A stretch of DNA of 64,000 nucleotides from Candidatus Binataceae bacterium (GTDB lineage: Bacteria > Desulfobacterota > Binatia > Binatales > Binataceae), in NCBI GenBank assembly GCA_035650475.1, contig DASRHP010000009.1, positions 734,545 through 798,544 on the forward strand. Direction: 5' to 3'. How positions within the stretch are numbered: position 1 is the stretch's first letter; every line of letters starts with the position of its first letter. This document shows positions 50,964-60,130 of the stretch, in pieces. The notes beneath the pieces were generated by a model. The model saw nothing but the letters and a program-made list of their open reading frames with translations, searched no databases and was not told the DNA's origin. The translations under genes were made by a program, and so were the position numbers.

Positions 50964-51416
50964 GTGTTCGGGGGACGATTCGACCATACAATCGACGATA
51001 AGGGTCGTGTCAGCATCCCGGCGCAGGTGCGCGAGGCGCTCGCCCGTGACAACCAGGAGACGGTTTTCGTCACCAACTGGGTTGCCGAACACCAGCGCTG
51101 CCTTGCGGTCTTTCCGCCCGCCAACTGGACGAAGCTGGTAGGCAAGGCCAGCCAGCGCGCCAGCCTGGAGTCGAGCATGCAGGCCTTCCAGATGTTCTTC
51201 ATCGGCGGCGCCCACGAAGTGCAGGTCGATCGTCAAGGCAGAATACTGATTCCGCCACGGCTGCGCGAGTATGCCCATCTTGGACGCGACGTAACCTTCA
51301 GCGCGATGCTCGACCATTTTCAGCTCTGGGACAAAAGCGTGCTGACGGAGGTGCTGGGAAAGGTCGAGCGGCAGTTCCTGGAGGACTCGGAGCTGATCGG
51401 GAAGCTCAACCTGTAG
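50964..51416 (+). CDS. mraZ: Transcriptional regulator MraZ
   Basis: MraZ is a ring-forming SpoVT/AbrB-type DNA-binding protein that represses the dcw cluster. The GTG at 50964, 7 bases after AGGGAG, gives 150 residues starting MFGGRFDHTIDDKGRVSIPAQ, the canonical N-terminus. The second AbrB half appears as EVQVDRQGRILIPPRLREYA. An earlier in-frame GTG at 50931 lies inside the operator and is rejected. rsmH starts 7 bp downstream. Confidence 0.95.
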   Translation: MFGGRFDHTIDDKGRVSIPAQVREALARDNQETVFVTNWVAEHQRCLAVFPPANWTKLVGKASQRASLESSMQAFQMFFIGGAHEVQVDRQGRILIPPRLREYAHLGRDVTFSAMLDHFQLWDKSVLTEVLGKVERQFLEDSELIGKLNL

Positions 51417-51423
51417 GGTGGTG

Positions 51424-52344
51424 ATGGGGCTGGCTGCGGAATCTCACCCGGGGACCGACCGGCTGCATGTGCCGGTGATGCTGTCCGAGGTGCGGGCGCT
51501 GCTCTGCGACCGTCCGCGCCAGCTCGTGGTTGACGCCACTGTCGGCACTGGCGGACATGCCGAGGCGCTGCTGGAGGCGGGGGCAGGCGGCACGCTGATC
51601 GGGATGGATCGGGACCCGCGCGCGCTGGAGGTGGCCGGCACGCGGCTCGGGCGCTTCGGCGCGCGCGTGATCCTGCGCCAGGCCGACTTCGCCGAGGTCG
51701 AGCGCGTGCTCGGCGAGGCCGGCTTCGCCGCCGCCGACGCGATCTTCGCCGACCTTGGGATGAGTTCGTATGCGCTCGACGATCCGGCGCGCGGCTTCAG
51801 CTTTCGTTTCGAGGGTCCGCTCGACATGCGGATGGACCCGCGGGGCGAGCTGCGCGCCTACGACCTGGTCAACGAGGAAGGGGAGGACGAGCTCGCGCGC
51901 ATCATCCGCGAGTTCGGCGAGGAGCGCGCGGCGCGGCGGATCGCGCGCGCGATCGTCGAGGCGCGCCGGCGCCGGCCGCTGGAAACCACGACCGAGTTGC
52001 GTGCGCTGATCGAGCGCGCTGCCGGCGGCCGCCGCCATCGCGCGATTCATCCGGCGACGCGCACCTTCCAGGCCCTGCGTATCGCGGTCAACCACGAACT
52101 CGAAAGCCTCCGCGTGTTTCTCGACCGCGCGCCCGGATGCCTTGCGCCGGGCGGACGGCTGGCGATCATCGCCTATCACTCGCTGGAGGACCGCCCGGTC
52201 AAACATCACTTCCGCGCCCTCGCCCACGAGGGCGGCTTCGTCGCACTGACGCCCCGGGCGCTGCGTCCGCAGGCTTCGGAATGCGCGCACAATCCGCGCG
52301 CCCGCAGTGCGCGGCTGCGCGCGATCGAACGGAGCGCGCCATGA
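51424..52344 (+). CDS. rsmH: 16S rRNA m4C1402 methyltransferase RsmH (MraW)
   Basis: RsmH N4-methylates C1402 of 16S rRNA. The ATG at 51424 gives 306 residues. Seen are HVPVMLSEV near the start, the SAM site VVDATVGTGGHAEALLEAG, FADLGMSSYALDDPARGFSFR with DMRMD, and the C-terminal AIIAYHSLEDRPVKHHFR. All are family landmarks. It overlaps ftsL by 4 bp (ATGA). Confidence 0.96.
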   Translation: MGLAAESHPGTDRLHVPVMLSEVRALLCDRPRQLVVDATVGTGGHAEALLEAGAGGTLIGMDRDPRALEVAGTRLGRFGARVILRQADFAEVERVLGEAGFAAADAIFADLGMSSYALDDPARGFSFRFEGPLDMRMDPRGELRAYDLVNEEGEDELARIIREFGEERAARRIARAIVEARRRRPLETTTELRALIERAAGGRRHRAIHPATRTFQALRIAVNHELESLRVFLDRAPGCLAPGGRLAIIAYHSLEDRPVKHHFRALAHEGGFVALTPRALRPQASECAHNPRARSARLRAIERSAP

Positions 52345-52631
52345 GCCGCGCGCGGGTCAGACCCACCCGGCCGCCCTCGCGCCTGGCGCCGGCGCTGCTC
52401 GCCGCGCTGGTCGTCGCGCTTGGCTTCGCCACGCTGATGGTGCGCCTGGAGGTGACGCAGGAGGGTTACCGGCTCTCCGCGGTGCGCGCCGCCAATCTCA
52501 AGCTCGAGGACGAAAACCGCCAGCTCGGAGTGCGCGCGGCTGAACTTGGTTCGAACGAGCGGCTGCGCGCGCTGGCGCCACGCTTCGGGCTCGAGCCGCC
52601 TGCGAGCGGGCAGGTGGTGACACTGCCATGA
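52341..52631 (+). CDS. ftsL: Cell division protein FtsL
   Basis: FtsL is a bitopic coiled-coil protein that joins FtsB and FtsQ in the divisome. The 96-residue product has a basic N-terminus, one transmembrane helix (LAPALLAALVVALGFATLMV, about residues 15-34) and a periplasmic heptad-like helix (LSAVRAANLKLEDENRQLGV). Assignment rests on this architecture and the position between rsmH and ftsI, with 4-bp overlaps on both sides. Confidence 0.85.
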   Translation: MSRARVRPTRPPSRLAPALLAALVVALGFATLMVRLEVTQEGYRLSAVRAANLKLEDENRQLGVRAAELGSNERLRALAPRFGLEPPASGQVVTLP

Positions 52632-54754
52632 ACGCGCCGTTCAAAAAGCGCCGCGTGCGGATCGGCGCGCTCACGATCACGCTTGGTGCGCTGTTCGTGC
52701 TGGTCGCGCTGAGGCTCGCGCTGCTGGTCGCGTTCGACGGGCCGCGCCTCACCTCGCTCGCCCGCCTCGAGCACACCGGCGAGGTCGAGCTGACGGCCCC
52801 GCGCGGTCCGATTGTCGATCGCAACGGCGAGGCGCTTGCGCTTTCGGCCGAGACCCGCTCGGTTTACGCGCGCCCGGCGCAATTGCTGGCCGCGAGTACG
52901 GCGGCGGATCGCGCGCGGCTTGCCGCCGCGCTCGGGATGACGCCGGCCGAGCTGGCGGAAAGGCTTCATCGCAAGGCGCCGTTCGTCTGGCTCAGACGCC
53001 ATCTGGCGCCCGAGCGGGCGCAGGCCGCCGAGGCGCTCGGGCTCGACGGCGTGGGCGCGCTGAGTGAGTACAAACGCTTCTATCCGGAGGGTCCCCTGGC
53101 CGCGCCGGTGGTGGGGTTGGCGGGGATGGATGGCCAGGGGCTCTCCGGTCTTGAATTGGCCGACGACCGGCTCATCCGCGGCGAGCCGGTCGCGCTGCGC
53201 TTCTACCATGACGCGCTCGGCCATCCGATTTTCGACAGCCCGCTTGCGCTGCGCACGCCGCAGCCGGGGGCGCGCCTGGTGCTGACGCTCGACGCGCGCA
53301 TCCAGGCGCTCGCCGAGAGCCAGCTCGCCGACGAGGTGCGCCAGAGCGGGGCGCGGCGCGGCGCCGCGGTGGTGCTCGATCCGTTCAGCGGTGAGGTGCT
53401 CGCGCTGGCCAGCGTCGCCGCCGACGGCGCCAGCGTGGGCGAGCGACTGCACAACACCGCAGTGCAGGACGCCTTCGAGCCGGGCTCGACGATGAAAGGG
53501 CTGCTCGCCTCGATCGCGCTGACCGACGGGGTAATTGCGCCGCATCAGCAGATCTACTGCGAGGACGGCGCCTACACCATCGGCAGGCGCACGATCCACG
53601 ACGACAGTCGTCACGGATGGCTCGACCTGGGAGGAATAATCGAGGTCTCCTCGAATATCGGAGCCGCCAAGATCGCGCTCAAACTGGGCGCCGAGCGCTT
53701 CTATCACGGCCTGCGCGCCTTCGGACTCGGCGAACGCACCGGCATCGACCTGCCCGGCGAGGCCTCCGGCATCCTGCGCAAGCCCGCGAGCTGGCGCGAG
53801 ATCGATCTCGCCAACCATGGCTTCGGCCAGGGCGTCGCGGTGACGCCGATCCAGCTGGCGGCCGCTTACGCCGCGATCGCCAACGGCGGCTACCTGGTGC
53901 GCCCCTTCGTGGTGAAGGCCGCCTACGACGCTGCGGGCGATCCGATCCTGACCCGCACTCCCGAGGTGCGCCGGCGCGTGATCACGCCCGAGGTCGCACA
54001 CAGGATGAATCGCCTGCTGCGCGGCGTGGTCAACGGCCCCGACGGCACCGGGCGGCTGGCGCGGGTCGGCGATTTCATCGTCGCCGGCAAGACCGGCACC
54101 GCGCAGATGGTCAATCCAGCGACCGGGGCCTACTACCAGAGCCGACTGGTCGCCTCGTTCGTCGGATTTGTCCCGGCCGACGATCCGCGCCTGGTGATCC
54201 TGGTGGTGCTCTATGACGTCGCCCACGGTCACTTCGGCGGCCTGGTCGCGGCGCCGGTGTTCAGCCAGATCGCCGCGGGCGCGCTGCGCGACCTCAACGT
54301 GGCGTCGCCCGCGCAGCCTTATGAAAGTGCGAGCCTGCTGCCGGCGAAGCTGACCTCCTCGCCGCGCGCGGCGACCGACGACACGCCGGCGGCCGCAATC
54401 GCAGACCACGACGCCACGGCGGCGGCGCTGGTCTCGCCCGACGCGACGCCTGACTTTTCCGCAATGAGCCTCAGGCAGGCGATCGCGCTCGCCCATCGCC
54501 GCCACCTCGATCTGACGGTCGAAGGCGACGGCTACGTGATCGCGCAGAATCCCGCGCCGGGCGCGCCGCTGGGCACGCGGCCGATCTCGTTGCGGCTGGC
54601 GCCGGTAATAGCGGACGCGACGGGCGAGGCGGCGCCGCGCGGCGCGAAGGCGACCTCTTCGATATCAGCCCGGGCGCGCGCTTGGTCAGGTTCTAAGCAG
54701 AGACGCTCAGATGCAAAGCCGGCGCGTGGGCGCGCTCACCCAAGGAGCGGGTGA
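52628..54754 (+). CDS. ftsI: Penicillin-binding protein FtsI/Spo VD type with one PASTA domain
   Basis: The septal class B transpeptidase cross-links peptidoglycan at division. The 708-residue product has one N-terminal membrane helix, a pedestal domain (APRGPIVDRNGEALALS), and the transpeptidase motifs S287-T-M-K290, S341-S-N343 and K488-T-G490. A single PASTA domain is recognisable near 610-660 (MSLRQAIALAHRRHLDLTV...GYVIAQNPAPG), which E. coli FtsI lacks. An Ala/Thr/Ser-rich tail follows. It overlaps ftsL by 4 bp and abuts murE. Confidence 0.94.
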   Translation: MNAPFKKRRVRIGALTITLGALFVLVALRLALLVAFDGPRLTSLARLEHTGEVELTAPRGPIVDRNGEALALSAETRSVYARPAQLLAASTAADRARLAAALGMTPAELAERLHRKAPFVWLRRHLAPERAQAAEALGLDGVGALSEYKRFYPEGPLAAPVVGLAGMDGQGLSGLELADDRLIRGEPVALRFYHDALGHPIFDSPLALRTPQPGARLVLTLDARIQALAESQLADEVRQSGARRGAAVVLDPFSGEVLALASVAADGASVGERLHNTAVQDAFEPGSTMKGLLASIALTDGVIAPHQQIYCEDGAYTIGRRTIHDDSRHGWLDLGGIIEVSSNIGAAKIALKLGAERFYHGLRAFGLGERTGIDLPGEASGILRKPASWREIDLANHGFGQGVAVTPIQLAAAYAAIANGGYLVRPFVVKAAYDAAGDPILTRTPEVRRRVITPEVAHRMNRLLRGVVNGPDGTGRLARVGDFIVAGKTGTAQMVNPATGAYYQSRLVASFVGFVPADDPRLVILVVLYDVAHGHFGGLVAAPVFSQIAAGALRDLNVASPAQPYESASLLPAKLTSSPRAATDDTPAAAIADHDATAAALVSPDATPDFSAMSLRQAIALAHRRHLDLTVEGDGYVIAQNPAPGAPLGTRPISLRLAPVIADATGEAAPRGAKATSSISARARAWSGSKQRRSDAKPARGRAHPRSG

Positions 54755-56283
54755 TGCGGCTTGGCGAATTGTGTGCGGGCGAGCCCGGCGTCCGGATCGA
54801 GGGCGACGCCGCGATGGAAATCGCGGGGCTCAGCTACGACTCGCGAAGGGTCAGCCCGGGTGATTTGTTTTTTTCACTTGCGCGGGATCCGGCACAGGCC
54901 CGCGCCAATCTCGAGGATGCGATGGCCCGCGGGGCGCGCGCGGTGGTGGTGAAGGCGGGGGACGGTGTGGACGCGCGCTCCGCGGTGACCGTTGTTCGAT
55001 GCGAGCGGCCGCGCCGGCTGATGGGCGCGGCCGCCGCGCGCTGGTTCGACGCGCCCAGCCGACGGCTCGATCTTATCGGCGTCAGCGGCACCAGCGGCAA
55101 GACCACGACGACCTACCTGCTTGCGTCGATCTTCGAGGCGGCGGGGGCGCCCGCCGGAATTATCGGCACGGTCGGGATCTTCGTCGGCTCGCGCAAGATT
55201 TACAGCGGGCTGACCACGCCCGAGTCGCTCGACTTCGAGGCGGCGCTGGCCGAGATGGAGCGCGCGGGGGTGCGGCGGGTGGCGGCGGAAATCTCGTCGA
55301 TCGGGCTGGCTGAACATCGAGTGGACGCGCTCGACTTTCGCGCCTGCGTGTTTACCAACCTGGGCCGCGACCATCTCGACTATCACGGTACCCAGGAGGA
55401 GTACTTCGCGGCCAAGCTCAGGCTCTTCACCGAGCTGCTGCCGCAAAGCTCGCGCCGCGACGCCTTGGCGGTCGTCAACGGCGACGATCCCTATGGCCGG
55501 CGCGTGCTCGCGGCGGTCAAGGGGCGCGCCGTAAGCTTCGGCCTCGGACGCGAGCTCGACGTCCATCCCCTGAGCTACAGCGCCGGCACCGACGGCATCC
55601 GCGCCTCGGTCGCCGCGCTCGACAAGCGCGTGGAAGTGCGCTCGCCGCTGCTCGGCGAGATCAACCTGCTCAACATTCTCGGCGCCTCCGCTGTGTCGGT
55701 GGCCCTGGGCATCGAAACGGATGTGGTCGCGGAAGGGTTGCGGCGATGCCCAGGGGCCCCCGGCAGACTGGAGGCGGTGCCAGGACCGCCCGGCGTGACG
55801 GTGCTGGTGGACTACGCGCACAAGCCCGACGCGCTCGAGGCGGTGCTGCGCGCGCTGCGCGCGCTTGGGCCGCGCCGGCTGCTGTGCGTGTTCGGATGCG
55901 GCGGCGATCGCGATCGCGGCAAGCGACCGCTGATGGGCGGGATCGCGGGGCGGATGGCCGACCTCGCGCTGGTCACCTCGGACAATCCACGCAGCGAGGA
56001 TCCGCTGGCGATTATCGCGGAGATCGAGGCCGGGCTCGCCGCCGCGGGACTGCGCCGGATCGCGCCACAGGCCGTCGGGCGCGAGCCGGGTTACGTGGTG
56101 GAGCCCGACCGGCGCGCCGCCATCGCGCGCGCGCTGGAACTCGCGGCGCCCGGCGACATCGTGGTGATCGCCGGCAAGGGGCACGAAGACTACCAGCTCG
56201 TCGCCGGGCGGCGGCTGGATTTTGACGATCGCGCGGTGGTGCGCGAACTCGTAGCGGCGCGCGGGCGCGACGCCGACGCGTAG
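54754..56283 (+). CDS. murE: UDP-MurNAc-tripeptide synthetase MurE
   Basis: MurE adds the third residue to UDP-MurNAc-L-Ala-D-Glu. The ATG at 54754, 6 bases after AAGGAG, gives 509 residues. The ATP loop is SGTSGKTTTT (111-120), and D410-N-P-R413 is the signature for meso-diaminopimelate selection. It shares one base with the ftsI stop (TGATG). The next expected gene, murF, is absent; 305 bp without a gene follow before mraY. Confidence 0.95.
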   Translation: MRLGELCAGEPGVRIEGDAAMEIAGLSYDSRRVSPGDLFFSLARDPAQARANLEDAMARGARAVVVKAGDGVDARSAVTVVRCERPRRLMGAAAARWFDAPSRRLDLIGVSGTSGKTTTTYLLASIFEAAGAPAGIIGTVGIFVGSRKIYSGLTTPESLDFEAALAEMERAGVRRVAAEISSIGLAEHRVDALDFRACVFTNLGRDHLDYHGTQEEYFAAKLRLFTELLPQSSRRDALAVVNGDDPYGRRVLAAVKGRAVSFGLGRELDVHPLSYSAGTDGIRASVAALDKRVEVRSPLLGEINLLNILGASAVSVALGIETDVVAEGLRRCPGAPGRLEAVPGPPGVTVLVDYAHKPDALEAVLRALRALGPRRLLCVFGCGGDRDRGKRPLMGGIAGRMADLALVTSDNPRSEDPLAIIAEIEAGLAAAGLRRIAPQAVGREPGYVVEPDRRAAIARALELAAPGDIVVIAGKGHEDYQLVAGRRLDFDDRAVVRELVAARGRDADA

Positions 56284-56588
56284 CGCCGCGCAGGGCGGGG
56301 GTTGCGGACGGTGTTCAGAGGGAGGCCTTCGGTCGGAGGAGATTGTGCGGTGGTGGGGTGGCCGATCGAAGGCTTGCCTCGGGCCTCCAGTTTGCGAGAA
56401 CCGGCGCGCCGCGGCCGCGCTGAGTGAGCGCTGGCCGGCGGCGCGTTGGCCTGCCGCCGCCGTCATCACGCCGATGAACGCGGACATGCAGCTCGGCCGC
56501 GAGTGCGAGGAGAGGGGCGCAGGCCGCGCGTGCCGACGCCTTGCGTCGTACCGGCCGCGACCAGCACACTCGAAGGCGAGTTCAGCCG
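56284..56588. other. murE-mraY gap where murF is normally found
   Basis: This 305-bp stretch has no supportable gene. A few GC-rich short frames exist but none reads like the end or start of MurF (no GTNGKT-type loop, no Mur-ligase C-terminal segment). Small palindromes (CGGCGCGCCG, CGCGGCCGCG near 56403-56420) and a GC-rich composition are the only features. It could be a deletion scar, a leader for mraY or merely spacer. Confidence 0.6.
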
Positions 56589-57668
56589 ATGCTGTACATC
56601 CTTCTGTTTCCGCTCCATGCGCACTACGCGGGGTTCAACGTCCTGCGCTACGAGACCTTCCGTTCGGTGGTGGCCGGGCTGGCCGCGCTCGCGCTGGCGC
56701 TGGCCGAAGGGCCGAAACTGATCGAGCGCTTCCGCGCGGCGCGTATCGGACAGACCATCCGCGAGGAGGTTCCGCAGAGCCATCAGAAGAAGGCCGGCAC
56801 GCCGACGATGGGCGGCCTGCTGATCCTGAGCAGCGCGCTTATCGCGACCGTGCTGTTCGCCAACCCAGCCAACCCCTACGTGTGGCTGGCGATCCTTGTG
56901 ACGCTTGGCTTCGGCGCGATCGGCTTTACCGACGATTTGCTCAAGCTGCGCCGGGGCAAGGGGCGCGGGCTGAGCGGTCCGCAAAAGCTTTTCTGGCAGT
57001 TCCTGTGCGCCTTCGTCGCCGCGGTTGTGCTGTTCGCTGTGATGGGTTTCGACACCACCCTCAACGTGCCCTTCTTCAAAAATATCCATCCCGCGCTGCC
57101 GCGATGGCTGTACGTGCTGTTCGCGATGTTCGTGCTGGTTGCGTGCTCCAACGCGGTCAACGTCACCGACGGGCTCGACGGGCTGGCGATCGGCCCGGTG
57201 ATGACGGTCGCGTTCTGCTACTGGACATTCACCTACGTCGCCGGCAACCTGAAGTTCTCCAGCTACCTCGACATCCCGCACGTGGTCGGCGCGGGCGAAC
57301 TGGCGATCTTCTGCGCCGCACTGATCGCGTCCTCGCTCGGCTTCCTGTGGTACAACGCCTATCCGGCGTCGATGATGATGGGCGACGTCGGCGCGCTCGG
57401 GCTCGGCGCGGCGCTGGGAATTGTCGCCGTGCTCTCCAAGCAGGAGCTGGTGCTGCCGATTGCGGGCGGCGTGTTCGTGGTCGAGGCCGGCTCGGTGATC
57501 ATCCAGCGCTACTACTACAAGGCGACCCATCGGCGGATCTTCCGGATGGCGCCGCTGCATCATCACTTCGAGCTCGGCGGATGGCCGGAGACCCAGGTCG
57601 TGGTGCGGTTCTGGATTGTTTCAATCGTCTGCGGGCTGGTGGCGCTGAGCACGCTCAAGCTGCGCTGA
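56589..57668 (+). CDS. mraY: Phospho-MurNAc-pentapeptide translocase MraY
   Basis: MraY makes lipid I in the inner membrane. The ATG at 56589 gives 359 residues with about ten hydrophobic segments. The landmarks are KKAGTPTMGGLLI, TDDLLKLRRGKGRGLS with the Asp pair, NVTDGLDGLA, and the C-terminal MAPLHHHFELGGWPE with the HHH motif. In-frame ATG at 56541 has no support. murD starts 34 bp downstream. Confidence 0.96.
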   Translation: MLYILLFPLHAHYAGFNVLRYETFRSVVAGLAALALALAEGPKLIERFRAARIGQTIREEVPQSHQKKAGTPTMGGLLILSSALIATVLFANPANPYVWLAILVTLGFGAIGFTDDLLKLRRGKGRGLSGPQKLFWQFLCAFVAAVVLFAVMGFDTTLNVPFFKNIHPALPRWLYVLFAMFVLVACSNAVNVTDGLDGLAIGPVMTVAFCYWTFTYVAGNLKFSSYLDIPHVVGAGELAIFCAALIASSLGFLWYNAYPASMMMGDVGALGLGAALGIVAVLSKQELVLPIAGGVFVVEAGSVIIQRYYYKATHRRIFRMAPLHHHFELGGWPETQVVVRFWIVSIVCGLVALSTLKLR

Positions 57669-57702
57669 GGGCGGGAGCGGCGCGCGCCGCAGTTGCAACG
57701 CG

Positions 57703-59028
57703 ATGGAACTCAGGGGCAAACGCGTGATGGTGGTCGGGCTTGGCGTAAGCGGAGCGGCCGCGGCACATTTTCTCCACGCGCGCGGCGCAAGCCTCGTGCT
57801 GAGCGATGTGCGCCGTGCCATGGAGACCGCCGCGCTGCCGCCGGGCGAGCTTCGTCTCGGCGGCGAAGACCCGGCCTGGCTCGGCGGAGTCGAGCTGGTA
57901 GTCGCCAGCCCCGGCGTTCCGCCCGCCTCGGCGCTGCTCGCGGAGGCCGACCGCCGCGGCATTCCGGTGATTGGCGAGCTGGAGCTGGGCGGCCGCTTTG
58001 TGCGCGCGCCGATCGTCGCGGTAACCGGCACCAACGGCAAGAGCACGGTGACCACGCTCGTGGCCGAGATACTCAAGGCCGCAGGACGGCGCGTGTTTGT
58101 CGGCGGCAATCTTGGCACGCCGCTGGTCGAGGCCGCCGGGCTCGAGCTCGACGCGGTGGTGGTCGAGGTTTCGAGCTTCCAGCTCGAACGCATCGCGAGC
58201 TTCAAGCCGCACGTCGCGGTCCATCTCAATCTCGCCGAGGATCATCTCGACCGCTACCGCGACTTCGCGGATTACGCTCGCACCAAGGCGCGGCTGTTTC
58301 TCAACCAGGACCGCGCCGACTGGGCGGTTCTGAACCGCGACGATCCGATGGTGTGGCGGCTGCGCTCGGCGCTCGCGGCGCGCGTGATGAGCTTCGGCCT
58401 GGGCCCGGCGGCCTCGGCGGCGGCGATCGGCTACGACGGCCGCGATCTGATTTTCGACGATGGCGGCCGGCGCGCCGGGCGCATCTCGCTCGCGCAGTTC
58501 CGGCTGGCGGGGCGGCACAACGTCGCCAACGCGATGGCGGCGGCGGGTGCGGCGCTCGCGATGGGCGTCGAGCCGGCCGCGATCGAAGCCGCGCTGGCCA
58601 CCTTCCGTGCGCTGCCGCATCGGATGGAGTTCGTTGATGAGCGCGCCGGTGTGGCGTGGATCGACGATTCCAAGGGCACCAACGTGGCCTCGGTGGTCGA
58701 GGCGCTGGCAGCGACGCGCGCGCCGGTGATCCTGATCGCGGGCGGGATGGACAAGGGCGGTGACTACGCGCCCTTGCGCGCGCCGCTTAAGGAGAAGGTG
58801 CGGCTGCTGATTTTGATCGGCGCGGCGCGCGACAAGATGCGCGCGGCGCTTGAGGGAGCAACCCAAATCGAACTCAGGCAGACGCTCGACGAGGCGGTGC
58901 GATGCGCGGCGGCGGCCGCGCGCGGCGGTGACACCGTGCTGCTCTCGCCGGCCTGCTCGAGTTTCGATCAGTTCAGGAGCTATGCGGAGCGCGGGCGCAT
59001 ATTTCAGGAGCTGGTTCGGGCGCTTTGA
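57703..59028 (+). CDS. murD: UDP-MurNAc-L-Ala-D-Glu ligase MurD
   Basis: MurD adds D-Glu to UDP-MurNAc-L-Ala. The 441-residue product has an N-terminal Rossmann-like domain (VMVVGLGVSGAAAAHFLHARG), the ATP loop G109-TNGKS114, the HLNLAEDHLDRY region and the C-terminal DDSKGTN and SPACSSFDQF motifs. Between mraY and ftsW; the ftsW start lies inside its 3' end. Confidence 0.95.
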   Translation: MELRGKRVMVVGLGVSGAAAAHFLHARGASLVLSDVRRAMETAALPPGELRLGGEDPAWLGGVELVVASPGVPPASALLAEADRRGIPVIGELELGGRFVRAPIVAVTGTNGKSTVTTLVAEILKAAGRRVFVGGNLGTPLVEAAGLELDAVVVEVSSFQLERIASFKPHVAVHLNLAEDHLDRYRDFADYARTKARLFLNQDRADWAVLNRDDPMVWRLRSALAARVMSFGLGPAASAAAIGYDGRDLIFDDGGRRAGRISLAQFRLAGRHNVANAMAAAGAALAMGVEPAAIEAALATFRALPHRMEFVDERAGVAWIDDSKGTNVASVVEALAATRAPVILIAGGMDKGGDYAPLRAPLKEKVRLLILIGAARDKMRAALEGATQIELRQTLDEAVRCAAAAARGGDTVLLSPACSSFDQFRSYAERGRIFQELVRAL

Positions 59029-60130
59029 GGCGGTCGGCCGGCCCCAGCTCGACCCGTGGCTGTACCTCCCGGCCGCGGCGCTGGTCGTGCTCGGCCTTCT
59101 GATGGTGCTCAACACGACTTATTTCCTGGGGCTGGAGAAGAGCGGCGACGCCTTCCATTTCTTCAAGGCGCAGCTCGCCCATATCGCGGTCGGACTCGTG
59201 GCGCTGGCGCTGCTCTCGCAGCTTTCCCTGCGCGGACTGCACCGTTTGGTGATGCCGCTGATGGTGGCCGCGCTCGCGATGCTGATCGCGCTGTGGATTC
59301 CGGGACTCGGCGTGGTGCGCGGCGGTGCGCGCCGATGGCTCAGGATGGGGCCGCTGCTCGCCGAGCCCTCCGAGCTGGCCAAGTTCGCGTTGGTTTTTTT
59401 TCTCGCCGATTTTCTCAGCCGGCGTCAGGAGCGGATGGGCTTCTTTGCGAGCGGACCGCTGCCCGCCTTCGTCGCCACCGGCCCGCTCGCCTTGCTCATC
59501 CTCAAGCAGCCCGATTTCGGCAACACGGTGATGGTGGTGATGCTGCTGTTCGCGATGCTGTTTGCGGCGGGCGCGCGGCTCAAGCATCTCGGCGCCGCCG
59601 GCGGCTGCGCGCTCGCCGTGCTGGCGATCCAGGCGGTGGCGAAGCCTTACCGAATGCGCCGGCTGAGCGCGTTTCTCGATCCGTGGCAGGCGGCCAAGGG
59701 CGCCGGCTTTCAGCTCATCCAGTCCTTCATCGCGCTCGGCGCGGGCGGCAGCCTCGGTGTGGGCCTGGGTGCCGGGCAGCAGAAGATGTTCTACCTGCCG
59801 CAGGCGCATACCGATTTCGTCTTCGCCGTGGTGGGCGAGGAGTTCGGACTGTGCGGTGCGCTTGCCGTGCTCGGGCTGTTCGGCGCGATCCTGCTGCGCG
59901 GGATGCGGGTAGCGCACGAGGAGCCGGACCCGTTCGCGAGCTTGCTCGCGGTCGGGCTGACCGCGCTGCTCACCTTGCAGGCCCTGATCAACATGGCGGT
60001 CGTGATCGGCCTGGTGCCGACCAAGGGGCTGCCGCTGCCGTTTCTGAGCTATGGCGGAACGGCGATGGTGATGGCGATGGCCGAGCTCGGCGCGCTGCTC
60101 GCGCTGGCGCGTCGGCCGGCGGTGCGATGA
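58982..60130 (+). CDS. ftsW: Peptidoglycan glycosyltransferase FtsW
   Basis: FtsW is the SEDS-family septal polymerase that works with FtsI. From ATG 58982 the product is 382 residues with ~10 membrane segments, starting MRSAGAYFRSWFGRFEAVG. SEDS landmarks are GVVRGGARRWLRMGPLLAEPSELAKF, FVFAVVGEEFG and the C-terminal GLPLPFLSYGGTAM. No other in-frame start lies nearby, so the 47-bp overlap with murD seems real; an AGGAG lies just before the ATG. Confidence 0.93.
   Translation: MRSAGAYFRSWFGRFEAVGRPQLDPWLYLPAAALVVLGLLMVLNTTYFLGLEKSGDAFHFFKAQLAHIAVGLVALALLSQLSLRGLHRLVMPLMVAALAMLIALWIPGLGVVRGGARRWLRMGPLLAEPSELAKFALVFFLADFLSRRQERMGFFASGPLPAFVATGPLALLILKQPDFGNTVMVVMLLFAMLFAAGARLKHLGAAGGCALAVLAIQAVAKPYRMRRLSAFLDPWQAAKGAGFQLIQSFIALGAGGSLGVGLGAGQQKMFYLPQAHTDFVFAVVGEEFGLCGALAVLGLFGAILLRGMRVAHEEPDPFASLLAVGLTALLTLQALINMAVVIGLVPTKGLPLPFLSYGGTAMVMAMAELGALLALARRPAVR

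Noticed and set aside
56284..56588. A possible murF remnant between murE and mraY
   Set aside because: No frame on either strand resembles MurF motifs, so it is listed only as a gap.
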